Below the pieces are notes generated by a model. The model searched no databases and was not told where the DNA came from. It saw only the letters and a list, made by a program, of their open reading frames with translations. The translations under genes and the position numbers were made by a program. 64,000 nt of DNA from CAYNUJ01 sp964573255 (GTDB taxonomy: Bacteria; Bacteroidota; Ignavibacteria; Ignavibacteriales; Melioribacteraceae): NCBI GenBank assembly GCA_964573255.1, contig CAZNJB010000010.1, forward strand, positions 1 to 64,000, read 5' to 3'. Shown in pieces: positions 18,131 through 26,687 of the stretch. How positions within the stretch are numbered: position 1 is the stretch's first letter; every line of letters begins with the position of its first letter.

Positions 18131-20257
18131 ATGAAAAAATGGGTACTTTTATTAATTACCATCATATCCTCATTAAATCTTTTAGCGCAATCAGCAAATA
18201 CGAAAGAAACTAAATCTTATCCTTTTATAACTATTAAAGATATTCAATATCAAGATCCGGATTCCTTGTTAATAAATGGCGATCAACCATCTCCTTATGA
18301 GGGAGATACTGTTACGGTTGAAGGGGTAGTAATGGTTGCCCCTTATATGGGTGCAAACCCAGATAGTAGTGTGATTATGTATATGGGAAACGGAGCTTGT
18401 GGTCTATATCTTCAAGATCCGAATGATCCCGAATGGGGTGGTATTCTTTTGCGTCAAAATCCGGCAGCATCTCCATTTAATGTGTTAGATACTGGCTATG
18501 TAATTAAAGTTACCGGGTATGTTAAAGAATATTCTACATCTTCACAGAAAACAACACAATTGAATGTAATTAATTTTGATGAATCTAATGTTGTTAACAT
18601 CCAACCGCGTCCGGCTCCGGTTGAATTGACCTTAGAGGATTTGAACCAAATTGGAACCGGAACGCAAATTCCTCTTGCTGAGAAATATGAAGGCGTTTAT
18701 GTTATTATTAGAAATGTTACAACATTTGGCAAGCAGTCCAACGGTTCTTTTAGCGTAATTAATGATAATGGAACAACACTTTCTATCGGTGTAAAATCCG
18801 ACTATTTCTATCAGAGACCAGCGCCAATTGATGGGACAAAATTAGAGTACATTCGAGGCTTTATTGAAACAAGAACTGATGGTAGAGGGATTACCCTTAA
18901 TCCTGCTTACAGAAATGATGTTAAAATTGGAAAATTCCCTCCATTTATATTTAATGTAAGAAGAGATTTAGCGGAAGTTTCATACGGAGACTCTGTAAAA
19001 ATAACTACTGTCTGTAGAGATAATGATGGTTCTGTTACAGATGTAAAAGTTATGTATTCAGTTAATGATGCACCTTTTGATTCACTTACTATGGTTGCAA
19101 TAGATGACACCACTTATTCGGCTGTCATTCCTGCTCAAAATGACTCTGCGTTGGTTGCTTATTATATAAAAGCCACAGATGATGAAAACAATGTTTCTAC
19201 AAATCCTGGCAATCCAAATACAAATTTATATTTCTATTTTGTTTTAAATCGACCTTTAACAATACAAGATGTTCAATATAGTCCATTCGGTGGAGGTTAT
19301 AGTGCATACAACAATTTTGATGTTACTGTAACAGGTGTTGTTACAGCTGATACAAGTGATGTTGAAGGTGACGGAGGTAATATAGGACCGAAAGTGTATA
19401 TCCAAAACGGAAGTGGTCCTTGGAGTGGAATTTGGCTGTTCGGTACCGAGGCATTAAAACTCTCACGTGGTGAAAAAGTGCAGGTTACTGGTAGAGTGCG
19501 GGAAAGTTATGGTGTAACAAGAATTGAAGGATTGGATTCACCCTCGTCAATTACTGTGTTGGGTACGGAAGATATACCGGCAGCGTATGAATTATCAACT
19601 GCAGATATCAGTAACTCTGCAAGTGGCAGTCTCCCTGCCGAAAGCTTTGAGAGTGTTTTAATTAAGTATTCAAATATAACTGTAGTAGATGAAAATGCTG
19701 ATGGAGATGCTGGTCCAAATGGAACTGGCAATGGTCATAATTATGGAGAAATGTATATTGCAGATAATTCCGGTGTTCGAACCAGAGTTGAATTACAAGA
19801 TGGCACACACGATTATCATAATTTCTGGGATGCCTCGCTCGACAGTACAGGTATTAGGATTCGAACAAACGATACATTCTCTTCATTAACTGGAATATTA
19901 TTCTATTCACATGGAAACTACAAATTAGTACCTAGAAAAAATGATGATTTTGAAGGTCATATAACTTCAGCTAAAAATGAAGAATATATTCCAAAGATTT
20001 TTGGATTGAGTCAGAATTATCCTAATCCTTTTAATCCTAGTACAATAATCGAGTATTCAATTCCAAAAGAGACTTTGGTGAAATTGGAGATTTATAACAT
20101 AATTGGTGAAAAAGTTGTTGAATTAGTGAATGCTGTTCAATCTGCTGGAATTCATCGAGTTAATTTTGATGCTTCACGATTATCATCCGGAGTATATTTG
20201 TACAAATTAACTGCCGGTAATAATTTTTCGGTTAAGAAAATGATGCTTCTAAAATAA
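18131..20257 (+). CDS. T9SS-exported protein with OB-like domains
   Basis: The 708-residue product starts ten bases after the previous stop, with AGAGG as ribosome site. After a signal peptide (1-19) there are two copies of an OB-fold-like domain: IKDIQYQDPDSLLINGD...VTVEGVVMVAP near residue 35 and IQDVQYSPFGGGYSAYN...VTVTGVVTADT near residue 378. Such domains occur in exported nucleases of the YhcR type. Between them lies an Ig-like segment. The C terminus is a clear T9SS type-A domain: LSQNYPNPFNPSTIIEYSIP to SVKKMMLLK. No catalytic residues are evident; a nucleic-acid or glycan binding role is a guess. Confidence 0.78.
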   Translation: MKKWVLLLITIISSLNLLAQSANTKETKSYPFITIKDIQYQDPDSLLINGDQPSPYEGDTVTVEGVVMVAPYMGANPDSSVIMYMGNGACGLYLQDPNDPEWGGILLRQNPAASPFNVLDTGYVIKVTGYVKEYSTSSQKTTQLNVINFDESNVVNIQPRPAPVELTLEDLNQIGTGTQIPLAEKYEGVYVIIRNVTTFGKQSNGSFSVINDNGTTLSIGVKSDYFYQRPAPIDGTKLEYIRGFIETRTDGRGITLNPAYRNDVKIGKFPPFIFNVRRDLAEVSYGDSVKITTVCRDNDGSVTDVKVMYSVNDAPFDSLTMVAIDDTTYSAVIPAQNDSALVAYYIKATDDENNVSTNPGNPNTNLYFYFVLNRPLTIQDVQYSPFGGGYSAYNNFDVTVTGVVTADTSDVEGDGGNIGPKVYIQNGSGPWSGIWLFGTEALKLSRGEKVQVTGRVRESYGVTRIEGLDSPSSITVLGTEDIPAAYELSTADISNSASGSLPAESFESVLIKYSNITVVDENADGDAGPNGTGNGHNYGEMYIADNSGVRTRVELQDGTHDYHNFWDASLDSTGIRIRTNDTFSSLTGILFYSHGNYKLVPRKNDDFEGHITSAKNEEYIPKIFGLSQNYPNPFNPSTIIEYSIPKETLVKLEIYNIIGEKVVELVNAVQSAGIHRVNFDASRLSSGVYLYKLTAGNNFSVKKMMLLK

Positions 20258-20266
20258 TATCGTGAT

Positions 20267-21817
20267 ATGAAGAAGATTATTTATATAATATTAGCTGTTG
20301 GTCTATTTTTATATTCATGTAGTGAGAGTATTACTGATTCACCGTTAAAAAATAGATATCCTAATACTTTTGTTACACTCTATCCGGATCCCGGTGTTCA
20401 ATTAAATCAGCAGAAAAGTAGGTTGAAGGTTCATTGGTGGGGAGATGATCCCGATGGACTTCTTGCAGGCTATTACTTTAAATGGATTGGAATAGATAGT
20501 AGTTGGTCTTTTACTACAAAGAATGATTCAATATTTTCCTTGCCTATTGGTACGGTGGATACAAATTATACTTTTATAGTATCCGCCGCCGATGATCAAG
20601 GAAATGGTATTTATGATCAAGTTGTATTAATCGGTGATGAGAATGTAGGTCCTGAACCATTTGTCGATTTGAATGGAGATGGTGTTTGGACAGAAGGTGA
20701 ACCCTTTTATGATATTGGTCTTGTTGATCCTAACCCTGCAAGTCAGTCCTATCCGATAAAGAATACTCCTCCTGAAATTGAATGGAATGAATTAAGTGTT
20801 TTACCAGAGAAAACTTTACCTGTCATTACTGTTGGATGGAACGCATCCGATTTGGATGGAGATGAATCAATTTCAGTTATAAATATTGCCTTAAATGATA
20901 CAACTGAATATATATCATTAAATGGTTTTGTTAGACTTATAACGTTAAGACTTAGTAAGAACTCAGAATCAGAACCTAAAATGGAAGTCCTGATTAATGG
21001 CGATGAGAACAAAATAGCTGATGATTTACTCCCTAATTTGCTTTTAAATGATAATAACAGAATTTATATACAAGCTGAAGATATTTCCGGTGCAAAGTCC
21101 AGATTTATTGCCTTACCCGATACAAGTAGAAATTGGTATGTTGAAAAACCTAATGGAAATTTGCTACTTGTGGATGATTACAATGAAAATCAGGCAGTAA
21201 ATGATTTTTATACAGAGATCTTTAGTACCATTCAAGGTGGAGTAATGGCTGGTAAATTCAATTTATTTGATTTTAGAAATACTAAATTGCCATTCGAAAG
21301 TATTACTCTATATCAGACATTAAAATTATTTGATTATGTTTTTTGGTATTCTGATGGAACGCCAAATCTTGAAGCAATTTCACAGGTTTCTCAGAAATAT
21401 ATAAATTCCGGTGGTAAGATTGCTTATTCAATGTCTATTTCAGATTCTTCATCAAAATTTGAATATAGTTTGTCCACACTTCAAAGTTTTCTTCCTATTG
21501 ATAATTATGACAGAAATTCGGTTACTTTTCTTTTTGCTGGTGCAAGTGTTCTTTCCGTCGCTCCTGAGAAAAATTATCCGAATCTACAGACTGCATCAAC
21601 AATTGCATATGTCCGAGGATTTTATCCAAATGAAAATTCTTCATTTACTATTTACAATTTAACTAGCAATGCATTAAACGGACATATTGCATTTATGGAT
21701 AATAGTAAGAATTTGTTTTTTATTGGTTTACCGCTTCATGCTTGCAATAAATTTGAAAACAGTGTTTCTGATTTACTTGAAATGATATTTTTTGATGATT
21801 TTGGTTTAACCCCATGA
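20267..21817 (+). CDS. lipoprotein of unknown function
   Basis: This 516-residue protein has a lipoprotein signal (IILAVGLFLYSCSES), with the lipidated Cys at about residue 18. The body has Ig/FN3-like segments (KVHWWGDDPDGLLAGYYFKW) and, from about residue 300, NLLLVDDYNENQAVNDFY, similar to Rossmann-like segments of surface lipoproteins that begin 'LLVDD'. An acidic 'DLNGDGVWTEGEPFYD' loop could bind calcium. It is likely anchored at the outer membrane. The stop overlaps the start of the TonB-dependent receptor gene by four bases, so the two are translationally coupled. Confidence 0.7.
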   Translation: MKKIIYIILAVGLFLYSCSESITDSPLKNRYPNTFVTLYPDPGVQLNQQKSRLKVHWWGDDPDGLLAGYYFKWIGIDSSWSFTTKNDSIFSLPIGTVDTNYTFIVSAADDQGNGIYDQVVLIGDENVGPEPFVDLNGDGVWTEGEPFYDIGLVDPNPASQSYPIKNTPPEIEWNELSVLPEKTLPVITVGWNASDLDGDESISVINIALNDTTEYISLNGFVRLITLRLSKNSESEPKMEVLINGDENKIADDLLPNLLLNDNNRIYIQAEDISGAKSRFIALPDTSRNWYVEKPNGNLLLVDDYNENQAVNDFYTEIFSTIQGGVMAGKFNLFDFRNTKLPFESITLYQTLKLFDYVFWYSDGTPNLEAISQVSQKYINSGGKIAYSMSISDSSSKFEYSLSTLQSFLPIDNYDRNSVTFLFAGASVLSVAPEKNYPNLQTASTIAYVRGFYPNENSSFTIYNLTSNALNGHIAFMDNSKNLFFIGLPLHACNKFENSVSDLLEMIFFDDFGLTP

Positions 21818-24618
21818 AACTGAAGATACTTTTTATATTACTTATTACAACAGCTTTGTTTGCTCAAAACACAGGTAAAATAACGGGAAGAGTTATAGAT
21901 AAAAACACAAAAGAAGGTTTACCAAGTGTAAATATTATTATCAAAGGGACCTATTACGGCGCTGCCACTGATATAGATGGTAATTATGTTATTAAAAATA
22001 TTGCTCCGGGTACCTATACCATCAAAATATCATTAATTGGTTTTAAGACGGTTGAGTTTACAGGAATAAATATTTCTGCAAATAAAACATTACATCTAGA
22101 TGTAGAAATGGAAGAGAGTGTTTTAACAATGGATCAGGATGTGGTTGTTGTAGGTGATAAACCACTTGTTGATGTTGAAGAAACACAAAGTAAAACCACG
22201 ATCTCTAGAGAAGAAATTGAATTGGCAGTAGTAGAAAATGTTACCGATATATTAACGCAGCAAGCCGGTATTGTTAAATCCGATAATGCTATTCATATTC
22301 GTGGTGGAAGAGCTTACGAAAGCGCTTTTCTGCTTGACGGTGTTTCAATTCAGGATCCACTTGCAGGTACTGGGTTCGGGCTTAATCTGAGTTCTAATGC
22401 AATTCAAGAATTGGAAGTGATTACAGGTGGATTTAATGCTGAATATGGTCAAGCTACGTCCGGTATAGTTAATGTGAGAACTCGAGAAGGTTCTGATAGA
22501 TATTCAGGGTATCTTTCTTACAAACGGGATAATTTTGGTAACAGAGAATCTTTTCACGTATTTAATACTGATATTGTAGAGGCTAATTTTAGTGGGCCAG
22601 AACCGATCACCACTTATTTATTGCCCCAATTAGGAGTGAAAATTCCCGGAACATTGTCATTCTTCGGTAGTTTATACGGAGGTTTTACGGATGGAATTAC
22701 TCAAGGGTATAAGAAAGCAACAGCTAAACAATTGTATTCATCTATATTTGGCGGTAAAAAATTTGCACCACGAAATGAAAATAACTGGTTTTGGCTTGCA
22801 AAAATGACTTATAAATATTCTCCGACTTTTGCCATTCGTTATTCATTTAACAGATCAGTCGGGATAAATCAAAATTCACAATCGTTGCAAACCAGACTTG
22901 AATATGTTGAACCGAGTCCAGGTTATCAGTATAATTTCCAAAATATTTTAGATAATGCAAATACTTTTACACATACAAATACTGTTAATACTTTTAGTTT
23001 AACGCATACACTAAATTCAAAAACATTTTATGAGTTAAAGGTTTCACATTTTTTTACTGCTCTTAGAGCAGATGCTAATGGGTTGGCTCCTAAGTTATAT
23101 TCTGAGCCTCAAGACATTGTAACATTTCCCATTGAGTATTACAATGAATATGGAGATACAATTGGCGTTATACCTGGAGACGGTTTTTGGGATACAGGTA
23201 ATCCGTATAGCTGGCACGATCACTATGTTGAAGAATTATCTATTAAAGGAGACATAACTAGTTTCTTTGACGAAAAGAATAAATTCAAATCTGGGTTTGA
23301 GATGTCCTTTACTGAGATGGAACTATTGGATATTTACAAACCCTGGATAGGCGAACTTGGTTTGAACAACGACTTTTATAAGGTTTATCCCGCTCGAGGA
23401 GCTTTTTATGCTCAAGATAATATTACATTCAGCGGTATGATACTTAATATAGGGCTTAGGCTGGATTATTGGTTCCCCGGAAAATATGTGGACGATGCAG
23501 TTTCCAATCCGGAAGTTGTTACTATTCCTGATGAAATTCGGAAGCAATATTACAGGGACTCTTTTAGTTGGTTTAATGGTCGGCATTTTAAAGCGAGACT
23601 TAGTCCGCGTCTTGGTATTTCGCATCCGGTTACCGATAATCAAATTCTATTTTTCTCTTACGGTCATTTTAGCAAATGGCCGAAACCACAATTTGTTTAT
23701 GCAAAACTTTCTCCTCTAAATGCCCAGTCGTCATTCCAACGTTTTGGTAATCCAAATTTGAATGCTGAAACTACAGTTGCTTATGAACTTGGATTGAAAA
23801 CACAAATTACTAACGATGATGTTTTGACTATTACTGCATATTATAAAGACATATTTGATTATGTTAGAACAAGAACAGCCAAAATATCTTCACCAAGATT
23901 TTCATCTAAATCATTTATTACTTATGCAAATTTGGATTATGCTCGTTCGAGAGGAGTGGAAATAGAATATAAGAAACGAATAGGTAAATGGTTTACGGGT
24001 AATATCTCTTTTTCCTATTCAATAGTTACAGGAAAAAGTTCTTCCGCTGCTCAGGGTGTATTGATTTTGCAGGGAGATTTGGATGAATCCATAAAAGAAG
24101 AATATATGCCTTGGGATAGACCTTTTACAGTCGCCTCAAATTTAAATTTTTATGTACCTCGTGGTGAAGGTCTTTTCGGTTTTGGGAAAGGAATCCTAGA
24201 CGATATAAATTTATATACAAGAATATTTTTCCAATCTGGTAAAAGATATACTCCGGCAATATTTACGGGCGATTATCTTTCCGATGGCAGACCGGAATAT
24301 CAGTATGACAGAAAAAATTATTATGGGGCTATTGGAGACGACTGGTTCTGGATCGATATGAATTTTGAAAAATATTTCCAGGTTTCAGGAATGAAACTTA
24401 CTTTCTTTGTAGAAGTTAATAATTTACTTGATACAAAGAATTCATCAATTATTAATCCAGTTACTGGTCGGGCATACGAAGAAGGTGATGACGTTCCGAC
24501 TACTTGGAATGATCCGAAATACCCCGATTTGCAGGCGCCTATTTCTCCTTATCCGTTTAACCCTGCAAGGTATTTAACTAGAAGAAATATTAAATTTGGA
24601 ATGAGTTTGAATTTTTAG
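21814..24618 (+). CDS. TonB-dependent receptor with carboxypeptidase-regulatory domain
   Basis: This 934-residue outer-membrane protein has a signal peptide (1-17) and a CarboxypepD_reg-like domain (GKITGRVIDKNTKEGLPSVN through KISLIGFKTVEF, about 20-90). A plug domain follows (ITRGG-equivalent IHIRGGRAYESAFLLDGVSI; GGFNAEYGQATSGIVNV, about 165-225), then a long beta-barrel ending in LNF, the aromatic C terminus expected of BAM substrates. It resembles SusC/RagA-type importers but lacks a SusD partner here; the upstream lipoprotein is a candidate partner. The imported ligand is unknown. It is separated from the PorV/PorQ-like gene by four bases. Confidence 0.88.
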   Translation: MKLKILFILLITTALFAQNTGKITGRVIDKNTKEGLPSVNIIIKGTYYGAATDIDGNYVIKNIAPGTYTIKISLIGFKTVEFTGINISANKTLHLDVEMEESVLTMDQDVVVVGDKPLVDVEETQSKTTISREEIELAVVENVTDILTQQAGIVKSDNAIHIRGGRAYESAFLLDGVSIQDPLAGTGFGLNLSSNAIQELEVITGGFNAEYGQATSGIVNVRTREGSDRYSGYLSYKRDNFGNRESFHVFNTDIVEANFSGPEPITTYLLPQLGVKIPGTLSFFGSLYGGFTDGITQGYKKATAKQLYSSIFGGKKFAPRNENNWFWLAKMTYKYSPTFAIRYSFNRSVGINQNSQSLQTRLEYVEPSPGYQYNFQNILDNANTFTHTNTVNTFSLTHTLNSKTFYELKVSHFFTALRADANGLAPKLYSEPQDIVTFPIEYYNEYGDTIGVIPGDGFWDTGNPYSWHDHYVEELSIKGDITSFFDEKNKFKSGFEMSFTEMELLDIYKPWIGELGLNNDFYKVYPARGAFYAQDNITFSGMILNIGLRLDYWFPGKYVDDAVSNPEVVTIPDEIRKQYYRDSFSWFNGRHFKARLSPRLGISHPVTDNQILFFSYGHFSKWPKPQFVYAKLSPLNAQSSFQRFGNPNLNAETTVAYELGLKTQITNDDVLTITAYYKDIFDYVRTRTAKISSPRFSSKSFITYANLDYARSRGVEIEYKKRIGKWFTGNISFSYSIVTGKSSSAAQGVLILQGDLDESIKEEYMPWDRPFTVASNLNFYVPRGEGLFGFGKGILDDINLYTRIFFQSGKRYTPAIFTGDYLSDGRPEYQYDRKNYYGAIGDDWFWIDMNFEKYFQVSGMKLTFFVEVNNLLDTKNSSIINPVTGRAYEEGDDVPTTWNDPKYPDLQAPISPYPFNPARYLTRRNIKFGMSLNF

Positions 24619-24622
24619 TTAT

Positions 24623-25600
24623 ATGAAAAAAATAATCCTAATTTTATTGGTTATGCTCAATGCGTCTGAAATGAAAGCGCAACTTTTCCCAACTCTCGGT
24701 GGTCAGCGAGCTGGAATTTCAACAGCACAATTTCTTAAAATTGGAGTTGGGGGTAGAGCCACGGCAATGGGCGAATCCTTTATCGCAATTGCTAATGATG
24801 TCTCTTCTACTTATTGGAATCCCGCAGGGTTGGCTCAGACTTCACAAAACGAAGTTTTCTTTTCGCATAATTCCTGGGTAGTTGATATCCAACATGAGTT
24901 TGTTGCTGCCTCTTATCATCTATCTGATAATGATGTAGTTGGTATTTCTTTTACTTCTCTTCATATGGACGATATGGAAATAACTACAGAATTTATGCCT
25001 TTTGGAACTGGTAGATATTTTACATTTGGGGATATCGCGATTGGTTTTACATATTCCAGAAAGATGACAAGTCAATTTAGCTTCGGCGGAACTATTAGAT
25101 ATATCGAAGAGACACTTGACATACTCAAAATGCGCGGTGTGATGATTGATTTGGGAACCTATTATTGGACTGGATTGGGTTCGACTAGATTTGCTGTTAC
25201 AGTTACTAATTTTGGTAACCAATTAGCTCCAGATGGTGAAATTGTTCTTTGGGGAAAGAGAAAGAAGTCCGAGTGGCAAACATTTTCTCCACCGACTGTC
25301 TTTAGAATTGGTTTTGCTTTTGAACCATTGCAGACTGATATGCACAGAATAACGACGTCCCTTCAATTAAATCACCCAAACGATAATAGTGAAAATTTTG
25401 CCATTGGCCTTGAATATTCGTGGAAAGAAATATTTTTTGCTCGCTCAGGCTATAAATTCAATCTCGATGAACAAAATATCTCATTGGGGGCAGGTGTTAA
25501 ATTACCTCTTGCTATCGCTGATGTTAATGTCGATTATGCATTTGCAAGTTTCACTAAATTGGGTTCCGTTCACAGATTTTCAATAATACTTGGTCTATGA
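24623..25600 (+). CDS. PorV/PorQ-family outer-membrane protein
   Basis: This 325-residue protein has a signal peptide (1-19) and the family opening GISTAQFLKIGVGGRATAMGE, AIANDVSSTYWNPAGLAQ, FSHNSWVVDI, followed by amphipathic strands of a FadL-like barrel. PorV shuttles T9SS cargo to the attachment complex; PorQ is part of that complex. In Ignavibacteria many operons carry their own paralogue of this family beside T9SS cargo, as here, so it may be a dedicated cargo shuttle for the two or three T9SS proteins of this operon. That role is inferred from context. Confidence 0.8.
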   Translation: MKKIILILLVMLNASEMKAQLFPTLGGQRAGISTAQFLKIGVGGRATAMGESFIAIANDVSSTYWNPAGLAQTSQNEVFFSHNSWVVDIQHEFVAASYHLSDNDVVGISFTSLHMDDMEITTEFMPFGTGRYFTFGDIAIGFTYSRKMTSQFSFGGTIRYIEETLDILKMRGVMIDLGTYYWTGLGSTRFAVTVTNFGNQLAPDGEIVLWGKRKKSEWQTFSPPTVFRIGFAFEPLQTDMHRITTSLQLNHPNDNSENFAIGLEYSWKEIFFARSGYKFNLDEQNISLGAGVKLPLAIADVNVDYAFASFTKLGSVHRFSIILGL

Positions 25601-26679
25601 TGAAAATTAAAATTTTTATACTAATTGTTTTTGCTTTTGGACTGGGATTTGTTGCTTGTACAGATAAATTGGACTTGGGGACTCTCCCAAACAGTGATAA
25701 CGAGCCTGGTAATATTACTGGAGATACCGTATATGTTCAATTAAATCCTGCCTGGACAGGATTTAATAAACCTGAGGATATTTTAATTGGAAGAGAACCG
25801 TTTATTTATGTTGCCGATACAAAGAATGATAGGATTGTAATGATGGATATTTCCGGTAAAGTATTAGGCACAAAAATGGTAAAGAATCCCGTGGCTCTTG
25901 CTCAGGATTTTAAACTGAATTTAATTGTTTGTGGCGAACTGGAGCATAATGGTGAAACCTATAGCGCTGTTTTCAGAATTAACTTGTACGATGCTCGCCA
26001 TAACATCCATGAAGCGAAGGTTGATACATTACTACCCAAGAATTCTTTTGATTTTAGTAGGAACGATAGAGTTTATACTGGTGTTTGTGTTTTTGCCGAT
26101 AATAAATTCTATGTATCGCGTAAAGGTCCTAAGAATGATTTAATTAGCCCAGATAATGCTATTTTATATTCGAGTACAAAATATTTGAATGATGGCACCA
26201 AAATCGATACAATAAACAATATTGACAAGATTGCAGGTTTTCAACCGCTTGGGACAGGATTGCTTTCTTCAAATCAAATTAGTTCTCTCACATCGATGAA
26301 TGATAACACATTTGATATAGTTGTTACTTTAATTGCACCGGATGCAAGTTTTAAAGTACAATGGCTTACCTATATCGAATCTCAAGAATTTGCTGGGTAT
26401 GTAAATAAAATTGATGTTAATGCAGATTTAATGCAATTTGGTAAATTCGGGAAACCGGAAGGTTGTACTATTGATAGAAAAGGTAATCTATATATTGCCG
26501 ATGCAGAGAAAGATAGTGTGTTTAAATTTAATCCTTTTGGGGATGAATTGGAATCCTTTGGTGGACCGGATGTTTTTGATAGCCCTCACGCTGTTGCTCA
26601 TTTCGATAATACTTTGTACGTACTTGATACGAACAACGATAGAATCTTAAGGTATATTCTTTCAACTGATAATAATTAG
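25597..26679 (+). CDS. NHL-repeat-like lipoprotein
   Basis: The gene starts at overlapping ATGATG over the previous stop codon. The 360 residues begin with a lipoprotein signal (FAFGLGFVACTDKL, Cys at about residue 21). Repeats of the NHL six-bladed propeller type follow: PEDILIGREPFIYVADTKND at about 60-79, KPEGCTIDRKGNLYIADAEK at about 287-306, and SPHAVAHFDNTLYVLDTNND near the end. It is probably a surface-exposed binding propeller. It lies between the PorV/PorQ-like gene and the PLD-like gene in the same operon. Confidence 0.75.
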   Translation: MMKIKIFILIVFAFGLGFVACTDKLDLGTLPNSDNEPGNITGDTVYVQLNPAWTGFNKPEDILIGREPFIYVADTKNDRIVMMDISGKVLGTKMVKNPVALAQDFKLNLIVCGELEHNGETYSAVFRINLYDARHNIHEAKVDTLLPKNSFDFSRNDRVYTGVCVFADNKFYVSRKGPKNDLISPDNAILYSSTKYLNDGTKIDTINNIDKIAGFQPLGTGLLSSNQISSLTSMNDNTFDIVVTLIAPDASFKVQWLTYIESQEFAGYVNKIDVNADLMQFGKFGKPEGCTIDRKGNLYIADAEKDSVFKFNPFGDELESFGGPDVFDSPHAVAHFDNTLYVLDTNNDRILRYILSTDNN

Positions 26680-26687
26680 GGAAAAAG